A DNA stretch of 64,000 bases from Clostridium beijerinckii HUN142 (GCF_000621745.1 NZ_KK211336.1:208876-272875); one strand, 5' to 3'; counted from the stretch's first letter, positions 27,912 through 37,272 are shown. Numbers and translations are program-made. Notes: generated by a model from the sequence alone, not told the origin.

Positions 27912-28336
27912 AATAAAAGCTATGAAGAGAAGAGTAATTATGAGGGAATACTCAGAGAGTTTCCATTTGGTGTGAGGAAATTATGAAATCATAATGAAAC
28001 AAGTCTCGGAGCTGCATACGGATCTTATAAAGTAAAACTTTTCAGGTGGAATTTTATTTTCGCTAAATTTAGTTTAACTTATCTTAGAGAGTGCAACCTA
28101 TAACTCACATTTGAAGAAGATATGATGTTACGGATGCCTAGCTATAAGATAAAAATTAATTATAAGTGATGCTATGACGTAAGTTCACGTTACAGAACCA
28201 GAGTATGATTCAACCTATAATTTTAGGGAGATGGTGTACTTGAAGAGCCTAAAATGGTGACATTTTAGGGAAAAGGGTGGCATCGCGAAATAGAAGTTTC
28301 GCCCCTGTAGATATATTTTCTACAGGGGCTTTTTTG
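27912..28336 (+). promoter_or_regulatory. T-box leader of the MetRS-like gene
   Basis: The T-box AGGGTGGCATCGCG lies at 28274-28287 and is followed by a terminator. Stem I shows AGAGAG and the GGTGTGAG loop. ATTATGA (27937-27943) pairs with TCATAAT (27989-27995), leaving GAAACAAG as the 3' side of the specifier loop. By the GAA-NNN-A pattern the specifier would be ACA (or CAA), not the expected AUG; AUG occurs only at the foot of the helix (27994-27996). The specificity is therefore uncertain. Confidence 0.85.
28301..28336 (+). terminator. Terminator of the second T-box
   Basis: CCCCTGTAG pairs with CTACAGGGG, followed by C and six or more T residues. Confidence 0.92.
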
Positions 28337-28443
28337 ACTTTAAAATTAAGCATATAAAAAATTATAAGTTTAAAATATCATGGATATTTTATTTTTCGAT
28401 TATCTCAAGTATGAAATTTAGAAACTTAAGGAGTGAAAAGTTT

Positions 28444-30411
28444 ATGATAAGTAAAAGAATAGAAAAAAACGAAAGACCAACATTTCCAAAGAAGGCTGTA
28501 GTAACAGCTGGAATGCCTTATGGAAATAAGAATCTTCATTTTGGCCATGTTGGAGGAATGTTCATTCATGCAGATATATTTGCAAGATTTTTAAGAGACA
28601 GAATAGGGAAAGAAAATGTTATTTTTGTATCTGGTACAGATTGTTATGGTTCACCTATTCTTGAAAGTTATAGAAAGCTAAAGGAAAATGGATACGAAAA
28701 TACTATGGAGGACTATGTTAAGGCAAATCATTTGAGTCAAAAGAAAACCTTAGAAGATTACAATATCAGCTTAAATATTTTTGGAGCTTCAGCCATTGGA
28801 AGGACAGGAGAATTTCATAATGAAGTTTCAGAAGAAATATTTAATACTTTATTTAAAAATGGTTATATAAAAAAGATGTCAGCACTGCAATTTTATGATG
28901 AAGATAAGAAAATCTTTCTTAATGGAAGGCAAGTAATAGGAAAATGTCCAATAGCCGGATGTAACTCTGATAAAGCTTATGCAGAGGAATGTTCATTAGG
29001 GCATCAATATATGGCATCAGAATTAATTAATCCCATTAGCACTTTATCAGGAAATAAACCAATATTAAAAAGTGTAGATAATTGGTATTTTACATTAGAT
29101 GAATCCATGGATATAATGAAGGAACTTAATGAGTTTTTAAAGAAGAATACTAATAGACGAAAGTATGAAATTAACACTATAGATGAATTTTTAAAGAAGC
29201 CATTAATATATGTTCCAAGAAAATATATAAAGGATGTAAATGAGCTAGAAGCTAAATTTCCAAGCCATGAAACTATAGATGAAGAGAAAAAATCTTCACT
29301 AGCGTTTATTTTCCAAACACTAGAGGATAGAGATAAAGCAAAAGAAATATTGGATAATTTAAATATTAACTATACTAGTGGTAAGACATTGGTTCCTTTT
29401 AGATTGTCAGGAAATATAGAGTGGGGAGTAAAAGTACCAGATAAAGAAGATTTAAAAAATTTAACATTCTGGGTGTGGCCAGAATCCTTATGGGCTCCAA
29501 TTTCTTTTACAAAAGCATATTTGGAGTCAATAGATAAGAGTCCTGAAGAGTGGAGTAATTGGTGGGATGCTGATGATTCAATGGTATATCAATTTATAGG
29601 GGAAGATAATATATATTTTTATTCAATTGCTGAAATGGCCATGTTTATTGGCTTAAAGGTGGCTAAGGGTGAAAATGTAGATGTTACTAAGCTAAATTTG
29701 CCACACATTGTTTCTAATAAGCACATTTTATTTATGGATAAAAAAGCAAGCAGCAGTTCAGATATTAAGCCACCAATGGCAGATGAATTATTAAAGTTTT
29801 ATACGAAGGATCAATTACGCATGCACTTTATGAGTCTTGGATTATCTTCAAAAAGCGTTGGCTTTAAGCCACAAGTTTACATGAAGGAAGAAGAAAAAGT
29901 AGGAGCGGATCCAGTATTAAAAGAAGGAAACCTTTTAACCAATGTATTTAATAGACTCATTCGCTCATGTTTTTATACTCTACAAAGTCTTAATGAAGAT
30001 ATTCCTAAAGAAGAGGTAAGCAAAAAAATTAAAGAATTAACAGAAAAAGCAGTATTAGAATATGAAAGACATATGTATAATCAAGATTTTCATAGAATAG
30101 CATATGTTCTCGACGATTATATAAGGGAAGTAAATAAACATTGGGCTAGTAATATTAAAAATGAGGAATTAAAAAGAAACGTAATAGCAGATTGTTTTTA
30201 CGCTTGCAAAGTTATAGCAGTACTAATACACCCTATAGCACCAGAAGGATGTGAAATGTTTAAAGATTATCTAAATATAGATGATGAACTATGGAATTGG
30301 GATAAAGTATTTGAACCTATTACTTCTTATTTTGAAGATGCTGATAACCATAAGTTTAAATTTCTTGAACCCAAAGTAGATTTCTTTAAGAAAATGGAAT
30401 ATCAATATTAA
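28444..30411 (+). CDS. Methionyl-tRNA synthetase-like class I ligase
   Basis: The 655-residue protein has the MetRS fold: the HIGH motif appears as HFGH (NLHFGHVGGMF, near 25-35), the zinc knuckle region has three Cys and a His (CPIAGCNS ... CSLGHQ, near 165-185), and there is a class I anticodon-binding helical domain. The KMSKS loop is strongly altered (FMDKKASSSSDIKPP), which is unusual because its last lysine helps the adenylation step. No C-terminal EMAP-type tRNA-binding domain is present. The start follows AAGGAG at 28444. It may be an active variant, a resistant paralogue or a repurposed synthetase. Confidence 0.85.
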   Translation: MISKRIEKNERPTFPKKAVVTAGMPYGNKNLHFGHVGGMFIHADIFARFLRDRIGKENVIFVSGTDCYGSPILESYRKLKENGYENTMEDYVKANHLSQKKTLEDYNISLNIFGASAIGRTGEFHNEVSEEIFNTLFKNGYIKKMSALQFYDEDKKIFLNGRQVIGKCPIAGCNSDKAYAEECSLGHQYMASELINPISTLSGNKPILKSVDNWYFTLDESMDIMKELNEFLKKNTNRRKYEINTIDEFLKKPLIYVPRKYIKDVNELEAKFPSHETIDEEKKSSLAFIFQTLEDRDKAKEILDNLNINYTSGKTLVPFRLSGNIEWGVKVPDKEDLKNLTFWVWPESLWAPISFTKAYLESIDKSPEEWSNWWDADDSMVYQFIGEDNIYFYSIAEMAMFIGLKVAKGENVDVTKLNLPHIVSNKHILFMDKKASSSSDIKPPMADELLKFYTKDQLRMHFMSLGLSSKSVGFKPQVYMKEEEKVGADPVLKEGNLLTNVFNRLIRSCFYTLQSLNEDIPKEEVSKKIKELTEKAVLEYERHMYNQDFHRIAYVLDDYIREVNKHWASNIKNEELKRNVIADCFYACKVIAVLIHPIAPEGCEMFKDYLNIDDELWNWDKVFEPITSYFEDADNHKFKFLEPKVDFFKKMEYQY

Positions 30412-30530
30412 TGGAAAAATGATATGGTTTTTACAATTTATGTTGTAATTAATCTAATTCAGATATTGTTTTATTAGAGTGTGTTGGAACAATATCGGAT
30501 TAGATTAATTATTTGTTAGGGTGGTTTCTA

Positions 30531-30713
30531 GTGAAATATTGTTGTACTGAGTCAAATAGAAAAGGCACATGTTATCATGAATTTCGAAAAGGAAAATTTA
30601 CTGGCTCTTTTTGGAATGAAGATTCGCTTTTAATACATGATGATAATTTGTATAGTTTACATCTAGCAGATATATTTCGTAGTGTTGTTCCTTGTATGAA
30701 AAAAAGATTATAA
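30531..30713 (+). pseudogene. Truncated small gene fused to a repeat
   Basis: A GTG start at 30531 follows TTAGGGTGG. The product starts MKYCCTESNRKGTCYHEF and continues as a normal-looking protein, but its last residues are encoded by the incoming leader repeat (from about 30690). The gene therefore seems to be cut off by the repeat. I do not recognise the family. Confidence 0.5.
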
Positions 30714-30800
30714 TGGGTTATATAGTCTTATAGATGACAATAGGATTGTATTCTTATAATGTCTATAATAGGAAGTTGATGTGAGTAGATAAAAGTACAA
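30690..30800 (+). repeat. Promoter-bearing leader repeat, partial copy 3
   Basis: It starts at TTGTATGAAAAAA, keeps TATAAT (30709-30714) and the hairpin ATAGGA...TCTTAT inside TATAGA...TCTATA, and ends near GGAAGTTGATGTGAGTAG. No gene follows closely. Confidence 0.65.
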
Positions 30801-30811
30801 AGAATACTGAT

Positions 30812-30860
30812 TAAGGTTTAGAATAATTAAGGGTGAACCGTACCACAAGTAACGGAGGTT
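30812..30860 (+). repeat. GTGAACC element, copy at 30.8 kb
   Basis: GGTTTAGAATAATTAA is followed by GGGTGAACCGTACCACAAGT. A near copy lies at 39856-39905 and a related form at 37082-37129. Confidence 0.5.
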
Positions 30861-30910
30861 TTTTTGAAGCATAATTATAATCATACTATATAAGCAAATA
30901 TAAATATTTA

Positions 30911-30962
30911 AGAGTGTAGAGCTTCATACTAATTAAAGCCAATATGAAGCTCTATACTCTAT
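30911..30962. terminator. Strong hairpin terminator
   Basis: An 18-bp stem (30911-30928 with 30943-30960) with one G-T pair. It lies in the 30.7-31.4 kb region between gene remnants. Confidence 0.6.
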
Positions 30963-30977
30963 AATAAATAGACTAAA

Positions 30978-31146
30978 TCAATAAGAAAATAAATATTTTA
31001 AAATATTCCACAAAAAAATTGTAACTGCAATGCAAGCTGAACATTGATAAATTGTTTGATAGAATAAATCATTACGACCTTTTGCTTCTGACCAGTTAAC
31101 AAATTTCCGTATTAATATAATCACGATAGGTAGAAGCAGTAATTGT
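30978..31146 (-). pseudogene. Membrane protein C-terminal fragment
   Basis: The minus strand reads LQLLLLPIVIILIRKFVNW, then SEAKGRNDLFYQTIYQCSAC and a last hydrophobic helix ending in LFSY and a stop. Two membrane helices are clear, but no start is present and an in-frame stop lies upstream. This is a leftover of a membrane protein gene of unknown family. Confidence 0.45.
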
Positions 31147-31373
31147 AAAAGAAATCAACTGTAACAGAGATTATTTAAATCTTGAAAATGGAATGCTCAA
31201 AGGAAACTGTTAAAGTACTAAGAAAAGCAATAGAAAAATAATCAAATAAGAAGATTATGAATTGAGAAATTGAAGATGTGAGAGATATGTATAAGTGACA
31301 CAGCAGGATAATATATAAAAATAAATGGATGAAATACCAGGAGAAAGAAAAGTACCTGGTATTGTTTGTAATT

Positions 31374-31832
31374 CTAATATTCCTTGCAAACAACATCTTT
31401 AAAGAGCTTATGATTATTAGGAGCATCATGTTCACTGCATGCTTGCTGAAGTTCGGGGATATCAGTAGTTCCAGCTTCTAAAGCAGTTTTGTAGTAATTA
31501 CATTTATAATTTATTAACTCCAAAGATTTCTGAAGAATTTCAATTCGTTTTTCTGCTTCTGCCTTTCTTTCTAAGAACATTTTATATCGTTTTTCAATAC
31601 TAGAATCGCCTTCCACGTACCCTTCAAAAAATGTCTTGATATCTTTAATCTGCATTCCTGTATTTTTCAAACATTCAATCATATTGAGCCAGCTTATATC
31701 GTTGTCATTGAATCTTCGGATACCACGTTCTGTTCTTTCTAATAAAGGAAGAAGTCCTTCTTTATCATAATAGCGCAGTGTTGGTACTGAAAGGTTCATG
31801 ATTTTTGCCACTTCACCTATAGTATATTCCAT
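31374..31832 (-). CDS. MerR-family transcriptional regulator
   Basis: The 152-residue protein begins with a MerR helix-turn-helix (YTIGEVAKIMNLSVPTLRYY) and wing (RRFNDNDISWLNMIECLKNT), followed by a long dimerisation helix. The C-terminus has one Cys (QQACSEHD) and another near the end (VVCKEY) but no metal-site pattern I can name. It is transcribed away from the hydrolase gene at 32064, and the shared spacer contains a MerR-type promoter with a 19-bp spacer and central palindrome, so it probably controls that gene and itself. Confidence 0.93.
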   Translation of the reverse strand: MEYTIGEVAKIMNLSVPTLRYYDKEGLLPLLERTERGIRRFNDNDISWLNMIECLKNTGMQIKDIKTFFEGYVEGDSSIEKRYKMFLERKAEAEKRIEILQKSLELINYKCNYYKTALEAGTTDIPELQQACSEHDAPNNHKLFKDVVCKEY

Positions 31833-31859
31833 TTGTAGGCTCCTTTCTAATTTTAGGTA

Positions 31860-31890
31860 TTGACCTAAAGTTAACTTTAGGGTGTATTAT
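31860..31890 (+). promoter_or_regulatory. MerR-type promoter and operator
   Basis: TTGACC (31860-31865) and TATTAT (31885-31890) are 19 bp apart, the over-long spacing typical of MerR targets. The spacer is filled by the palindrome ACCTAAAGTTAACTTTAGGGT (written with one mismatch, 31864-31884 region). It faces the hydrolase gene. Confidence 0.8.
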
Positions 31891-32063
31891 ATGAATAAGC
31901 TTAATCTAAATTTATTGAAAAGTCAAGAAATATGGATTAAGAAAATATGAAACATAGCATAACAAATAAAATTTAGAGCCGATTTAAGGAGGGAATAAAA
32001 CGACCAGTTCAAATGATTAGTTATGGAAATTATAAAAAGTTTAACAGAGAGGAAAGAGTTGTT

Positions 32064-32975
32064 ATGATGAAACATGTAACATTTAAAAATGCTAATATAG
32101 AAATGAAGGGGGATTTATACACTCCAGAAAACTTTGATGAAAGCAAGAAATATCCAGCAATTGTGGCTGTTCATCCAGGTGGAGCAGTAAAGGAACAAGT
32201 ATCAGGTCTTTATTCGAAGAGAATGGCAGAAATGGGATACATTGCACTAGCGTTTGACGCATCACATCAGGGAGAAAGCGGTGGAGAACCTCGCTATCTT
32301 GAAAATCCTACAGAAAGAGTAGAAGATATTCGCAGTGCTATAGACTATCTTAGTACACTTTCTTATGTTGATATGGAAAAGGTAGGAGTACTTGGTATCT
32401 GTGCAGGTGGTGGATACTCCATTAATGCTGCTTTGACAGAAAAAAGAATTAAGGCAGTTGCTACAATAAGTGCATTTGATATTGGTGCTGGTTTTAGAGG
32501 AGATGGTATGCCAGGTGGCTTAGAAGCAACATTAGAAACATTAAATAAGGTTGCAGCTATGCGTAGCGCACAGACCAACGGAGAAGATTCTTTATATATC
32601 ACATATGTTCCTAATACAGAAGAGGAAGCAAAAGCTAATCCAATGGTGCTTATGAAAGAAGCATATGATTATTATCGTACACCTCGTGCACAACACCCAA
32701 ATTCAACAAATAAATTACTATTTACTAGTCTTGATAAGATTATAGCATTTTCAGCATTCGGATTTGTGCCAACATTATTAACACAGCCTATTTTAGCAAT
32801 AGTAGGAAGTGAAGCTAATACAAAAGGATTTAGCGAAAATGCAATTGAATTGGCAAATAGTCCAAAAGAATTATTTGAAGTAAAAGGTGCGACACATATC
32901 GCAATGTATGATGTACCTGAGTATGTTAATCAAGCAGTTAATAAACTTGGAGAGTTTTTTGGGGAAAATCTATAA
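32064..32975 (+). CDS. Dienelactone-hydrolase-like alpha/beta hydrolase
   Basis: The protein is a soluble alpha/beta hydrolase of the YcjY/dienelactone hydrolase type. Its nucleophile elbow reads GVLGICAGGGY, with Cys in place of the more usual Ser, as in dienelactone hydrolases. The acid is likely in IVGSEANTKGF and the base is His in VKGATHIAMYD. HPGGAVKEQ near residue 35 forms the oxyanion region. I prefer the ATG at 32064 after GAGGAAAG over 32013. It is divergent from the MerR gene and probably induced through it. The substrate is unknown. Confidence 0.88.
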   Translation: MMKHVTFKNANIEMKGDLYTPENFDESKKYPAIVAVHPGGAVKEQVSGLYSKRMAEMGYIALAFDASHQGESGGEPRYLENPTERVEDIRSAIDYLSTLSYVDMEKVGVLGICAGGGYSINAALTEKRIKAVATISAFDIGAGFRGDGMPGGLEATLETLNKVAAMRSAQTNGEDSLYITYVPNTEEEAKANPMVLMKEAYDYYRTPRAQHPNSTNKLLFTSLDKIIAFSAFGFVPTLLTQPILAIVGSEANTKGFSENAIELANSPKELFEVKGATHIAMYDVPEYVNQAVNKLGEFFGENL

Positions 32976-33102
32976 TTAAGGACAGCTTTAAAAAGGAAGT
33001 ACTTATAATATTTAATACATTGGCTATTATAAAGTTATCAGATGATAGAAAGTGTCAGTTCTGAAATATTTCTAAATTTAAAAGATTATGTGATTGGACA
33101 AC

Positions 33103-33142
33103 AAGCCTTAATTACCGGTGAAACAGTGATTAAGGCTTTTTC
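33103..33142 (+). terminator. Terminator of the hydrolase gene
   Basis: AAGCCTTAAT pairs with ATTAAGGCTT and is followed by TTTT. Confidence 0.85.
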
Positions 33143-33245
33143 TAGTGTAAAAAATATGGAAGATTACTATGCTGAGAAAAAATGCTTTAAGACACTAAAA
33201 TATCGGAAATATCAGCAATACATTAGAAGGCAGTATTGTTTAAAA

Positions 33246-34139
33246 TTAATGATTAGTTTGCATTTCTTTTATTATTTCTAAAAACTCAATCACATCCTTG
33301 GATGGATTTAAGGGATAGAACAAGCCATAAGGTATAGTGAAATCCAAATCGCTAGGGATGGTCACTAATGAGGGATGAATATCTGACCAGGCATCTAATG
33401 TTAAGAGGATAAGGTTATTTTGCCCGCAGCGATTGAATACATCAATATCATAAAGACGAGGAACACTTTTAATATGAATTTCAGGATGGTTCTTTATGAA
33501 AAATTCACTGATTTCATCAATGGATGCACTAGTTCCACCTTTTATTACAACCAACTTTTCTCCATACAAATCTGTTACAGAAAGTTTTTTCTTAGAAGCC
33601 AGCCGATGTTTGCGAGATACAGCAAAGCAAAAATGGTAAGTTCCTAGCTTAAGTTTATGGGAATAATCATTCCAATTTTCTGTGAGGAATGGTCCTACTA
33701 TGAAATCAAAATGTTTGCCAATGTTACGATAAGTGTTTGGTAATGTATATGCATCATCCTCAAAAGGGACAATTTTTATCTCGAACTGGGGATGTTTATT
33801 ACTGATTTCATTCCAAAGATCCAGTAAAACCTTACAGGGATTAAGTATAGAGGTCCCAACCCGAATAATATGCTTATCTACATGCGTTGTATTACGTGTA
33901 CGCAGTAGTGCTTCTTGAAAATACTGCAAAATAAATTCTGCATCCTTATTGAAGGATTTTCCTGCATCGGTCAGTTCAACACCATGGTTGGTGCGAATGA
34001 AAAGAGGTACACCCACTTCCTTCTCAAGGGAATTAATCTGTTTCATCACAGCCGTTGGGGAAACAAACAGTTTTTCAGCAGCCTTGGAAAAGCTACCAGA
34101 CTCTGCTACCTGAATAAAAGCATTCAATTGTTCATTCAT
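33246..34139 (-). CDS. LysR-family regulator (divergent from SDR gene)
   Basis: The 297-residue protein has an N-terminal winged helix (LNAFIQVAESGSFSKAAEKL, then SPTAVMKQINSLEKEVGV) and a LysR substrate-binding domain from about residue 90. It is transcribed away from the short-chain dehydrogenase gene at 34274 with a 134-bp shared spacer, the usual layout for a LysR regulator and its target. ATG is preceded by AAAAAGGAGATTC on the minus strand. The effector cannot be inferred. Confidence 0.94.
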   Translation of the reverse strand: MNEQLNAFIQVAESGSFSKAAEKLFVSPTAVMKQINSLEKEVGVPLFIRTNHGVELTDAGKSFNKDAEFILQYFQEALLRTRNTTHVDKHIIRVGTSILNPCKVLLDLWNEISNKHPQFEIKIVPFEDDAYTLPNTYRNIGKHFDFIVGPFLTENWNDYSHKLKLGTYHFCFAVSRKHRLASKKKLSVTDLYGEKLVVIKGGTSASIDEISEFFIKNHPEIHIKSVPRLYDIDVFNRCGQNNLILLTLDAWSDIHPSLVTIPSDLDFTIPYGLFYPLNPSKDVIEFLEIIKEMQTNH

Positions 34140-34273
34140 TTAAAGAATCTCCTTTTTGCATAAACTTTTAGTTAATGCCATGCTAACCTATTTGAACTTC
34201 CAAATCAAGCGATTATACATTAATATTAGAACTATACTAAAGAAACACAAGTTAAAAAAAGGAGATGCTTACT

Positions 34274-34993
34274 ATGAAAACAGCATTAGTTACTGGTTCC
34301 AACAAAGGAATAGGTTTTGAAATTTCTAAAAAATTGTTAAAAGAAGGATATCACGTTTTAGTTGGTGCTCGAGATGAAAGCCGTGGCAAGAATGCAATAA
34401 CAAAACTCGCTAAGTATGGTCCTGTTGATTTAATAAAAATAGATTATTCAGATAGTGAAAGTATAAAAGAGGCAGTACAGCGAGTTTCAAATGAATATAA
34501 AAAGCTTAATTTATTGGTTAATAATGCAGGCATACCTGGACCACTTATTAAACGCCCTAGCTGGGAATTTACAAAAGAAGAGCTTTTAGAAACTTATACA
34601 GTAGATTTTCTTGGTCCATTTGAGCTGTCGAAAGGATTATTACCCATTCTTATAGAGAACCATGGCAAAATAGTCAATGTTTCAATTCCAATTGAACCAA
34701 TGCCATTTCCTAATATGAACCCTTTTGCATATCTAACTGGAAAAGCACCACTTAATATAATGACAAAGTCTTGGGGAATTAGCATTGATGAGATTGCTCT
34801 TCCGGTACAGATATTTGCAGTGATGCCCGGTGCCGTTTCAACTGATTTGAATAATCATACAACAGGAAAGGGTGTAAAAATGCCTGAAGAAGCTGCAGAA
34901 TGGATTGCAGGTTTAGCTTTGGATGAAAAAAATCACAATGGTCAAGTTATCAATTTTGAAGGTAAGCTAGCTGACTATAAAAATTTAGTATAG
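34274..34993 (+). CDS. Short-chain dehydrogenase/reductase
   Basis: The 239-residue protein has the SDR glycine motif (TGSNKGIG, 8-15), NNAG near 83, a Ser in NVSIPIE and the catalytic YLTGK (YxxxK) near 152. The adenosine-site GARDES suggests NADP(H) preference through the following Arg. ATG at 34274 fits AAAGGAGA at 34256-34263. It most resembles carbonyl-reductase-like SDRs (IKEAV, LVNNAGI). It is the likely target of the divergent LysR regulator. The substrate is unknown. Confidence 0.93.
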   Translation: MKTALVTGSNKGIGFEISKKLLKEGYHVLVGARDESRGKNAITKLAKYGPVDLIKIDYSDSESIKEAVQRVSNEYKKLNLLVNNAGIPGPLIKRPSWEFTKEELLETYTVDFLGPFELSKGLLPILIENHGKIVNVSIPIEPMPFPNMNPFAYLTGKAPLNIMTKSWGISIDEIALPVQIFAVMPGAVSTDLNNHTTGKGVKMPEEAAEWIAGLALDEKNHNGQVINFEGKLADYKNLV

Positions 34994-35088
34994 TTTATTT
35001 TGTCAATAAAAAAGACACTGGCAAATGGACTTGTTATTTGATTGTGCCTAAATATAATAAGAGAGTAAGGAAAATGGAGTATCACTTA

Positions 35089-35258
35089 TTAATGGATACG
35101 GTGAATCATAATTCCTTCTCTTATTTTCTCTTCATTAATATTTGTATAGTTCAAGCGTAAGGTATTTTTATGACCGCCATTTGGGAAAAATGCTTCGCCT
35201 GAAATAAAAGCTATACCATTTTTTTAATGCACATTTTAATAATTCAAAGTGGTACTCC
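35089..35258 (-). pseudogene. PLP aminotransferase C-terminal remnant
   Basis: The minus strand encodes FISGEAFFPNGGHKNTLRLN followed by YTNINEEKIREGI, the usual C-terminus of MocR/2-aminoadipate-type aminotransferases. The first part (EYHFELLKCALK) is in another frame after an A-run, and the end runs into a dispersed repeat. It lies next to a LysE exporter gene; aminotransferase/MocR and LysE genes are often neighbours, so an old unit has been lost here. Confidence 0.65.
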
Positions 35259-35267
35259 GTCTAGACA

Positions 35268-35879
35268 TCAGATAAATAAATGAATTAGAAGTTTAAAATC
35301 GGGAACTGATAATGCACAATATATTAGGAGAGATGCCATAACAATATTGAATAACTTTCTATGATGGCTAAGAATTTTTTGAAATAATGCACCAAAAAGA
35401 GTCCAGCAGGACATTGATATAAATCCTACGAATGCAAGGAATATAGCAAATAAGTATAATATTATGCTCGATTTATAATAGGGGATTATAAAAATTGAAG
35501 TTGCCGTTATACCATAAAGTATTGTTTTGGGATTCATGAATTGCATAAGAATTCCAGATTTAAATGTGTAGATGCTGTAATCATTAATTGCATTTGGGTT
35601 AGAATTACTTTTGAGTATCTTGATAGCTAAATATATTATGTATGCTGAACTAAATACCTCCATAGACAACTTTATGTTAGGAAGAAGTTTAAATAAAAAT
35701 AAGTTAAGATAACCACACAATAACATGATCACAGCCATACCAGTTGTAGCACCTAGAACAAATTTGAATGTTTTTTTATATCCAAAGTTAGTACCATTTG
35801 TCATAGACATAATATTATTTGGACCAGGTGTAAAAGTTGAAACAAGAACATAAGATAAAAGTGCAGATAAATTGAACAT
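35268..35879 (-). CDS. LysE-family amino acid exporter
   Basis: The 203-residue protein has six hydrophobic segments and the LysE/RhtB signature near the N-terminus (FTPGPNNIMSMTNGTNFGYK, residues 17-36) and MNPKTILYG near 115. These carriers export amino acids or related compounds across the membrane. ATG follows AAGGAGGTCAGCT. It is divergent from the LysR gene at 36009 with a 129-bp spacer, so it is probably under that regulator. Its downstream neighbour is a broken aminotransferase gene. Confidence 0.93.
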   Translation of the reverse strand: MFNLSALLSYVLVSTFTPGPNNIMSMTNGTNFGYKKTFKFVLGATTGMAVIMLLCGYLNLFLFKLLPNIKLSMEVFSSAYIIYLAIKILKSNSNPNAINDYSIYTFKSGILMQFMNPKTILYGITATSIFIIPYYKSSIILYLFAIFLAFVGFISMSCWTLFGALFQKILSHHRKLFNIVMASLLIYCALSVPDFKLLIHLFI

Positions 35880-36008
35880 AGCTGACCTCCTTAATGATTT
35901 AATTTGAAAAGATAGTAGTAATATGATATCATGCTACTAACAATTAGTGAAATCAATAGTTTAAATTGTAACAATCAAAATAAATGATTGATTTGGAGGC
36001 ATATACAA

Positions 36009-36896
36009 ATGGAATTTCGTCAATTAAATGCATTTATTACCGTAGCTAAGCTGAGTAATTTTACAAAAGCAGCATTTGAACTAGGATATTCACAATCTGC
36101 TATCACTGCTCAGATACAACAGTTGGAAAAAGAATTAGGTGTTAATTTGTTTGAAAGATTAGGGAAAAATATATCTTTGACTTCAGAAGGAGAACAGTTT
36201 CTTGTTTATGCTAAACAAATAATTAAGCTTTGTGATGAAGCAAAAAGTAATTTAAGTACATCAGATGTAGTAAAGGGAACTTTGACAATAGGGGCTAATG
36301 AATCACTTTGCGCTGTTAGGCTTCCTCCTCTATTAAAAGAATTTCATGACCGCTATCCGGAAATTGAAATCCTTTTAAAAATGGAAGGTAATAATAAATG
36401 TAAAACATTGATAAGAGAAAATCAGATTGATGTTGCCTTTATTATTGGTCAGAAAATAAATGATTCTGATTTAATCACAGAATTGGAATTTCCTGAACCT
36501 TTAGTTTTATTAGCAATTCCAGGACATCCACTTGCTTTCAAGAAACATGTTTATCCTGAAGATATTGCTGACTATAACATAATTGTTGCAGAAAAAGGCT
36601 GCGGATACCGAAATCTTTTTGAACGAAGTCTCAATGATGCTGGGGTAACTCCGAAATCAATAATGGAAATGGGAAGTATCCAATCAATCAAACAATTGAC
36701 AATGAGCGGGCTTGGAATAACCCTGCTTCCCAAGATTGCTGCTCAGGAGGAGTTGAAACGAAAGCAATTAAGAGAACTTCAGTGGTGGCAAGATTCCTTT
36801 TATTTGACTACGCAAATGGTATATCATAGAGATAAGTGGGGTTCAAGGGCATTAAGAGCTTTTATAAATTTGAGTAAAGAAATGATGAATAGTTAA
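36009..36896 (+). CDS. LysR-family regulator (divergent from LysE gene)
   Basis: The 295-residue protein starts MEFRQLNAFITVAKLSNFTK, a LysR winged helix, followed by a full substrate-binding domain (GTLTIGANESLCAVRLPPLL near 90). I place the start at 36009, where TTGGAGG lies 11 bases upstream; an upstream in-frame ATG lacks support. It probably controls the LysE exporter, as ArgP-type regulators do for related exporters. The effector is unknown. Confidence 0.94.
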   Translation: MEFRQLNAFITVAKLSNFTKAAFELGYSQSAITAQIQQLEKELGVNLFERLGKNISLTSEGEQFLVYAKQIIKLCDEAKSNLSTSDVVKGTLTIGANESLCAVRLPPLLKEFHDRYPEIEILLKMEGNNKCKTLIRENQIDVAFIIGQKINDSDLITELEFPEPLVLLAIPGHPLAFKKHVYPEDIADYNIIVAEKGCGYRNLFERSLNDAGVTPKSIMEMGSIQSIKQLTMSGLGITLLPKIAAQEELKRKQLRELQWWQDSFYLTTQMVYHRDKWGSRALRAFINLSKEMMNS

Positions 36897-37081
36897 TATA
36901 ATATTTTGAATTCAAATAACAAAGGTATGTATTTTGTGTTCTTAGTGTTTTCTTATTTAATTAAACATTAACATTTTTATATGACGTAACAGTTAAAAAT
37001 GGAATGATAAGAAGCATCTAAATAAGAATTCTTTATTTTTCAACGAAAGAACTTTTTATATAGATGATAAAGGAAAAAGAG

Positions 37082-37129
37082 TTATCACTTGCTATTGATA
37101 CGGTGAACCATGTCATAAGTGAGTGATAA
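37082..37129 (+). repeat. GTGAACC element, most complete copy
   Basis: TTATCACT and AGTGATAA close a hairpin that contains a second inner hairpin around GATACGGTGAACCATGTC. Related copies lie near 20213, 30812, 35080 and 39856. The 36897-37303 gap otherwise holds two terminators. Confidence 0.5.
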
Positions 37130-37170
37130 ATTTATTAAGGCCAAATAATGAAAATGAATTAGAATAAAGG

Positions 37171-37208
37171 AACTTACCATATAAGAAAGTAATATGGTAA
37201 GTTTTATT
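37171..37208 (+). terminator. Terminator, plus strand
   Basis: CTTACCATAT pairs with ATATGGTAAG and is followed by TTTTATTT. Confidence 0.75.
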
Positions 37209-37272
37209 TAATTTATAGACAATATAGAGACAAACAGAATAGAAAATTCATTGCAAAGAGCCTATAAAAAAT

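Noticed and set aside
33042-33281. Plus-strand ORF of 79 codons after the hydrolase gene
   Set aside because: It reads through a clear terminator hairpin, has no ribosome site and overlaps the LysR gene end.
37082-37129. A known riboswitch (for example mini-ykkC or TwoAYGGAY) for the GTGAACC element
   Set aside because: The loops do not carry the required motifs, and the copies are not placed before related genes.
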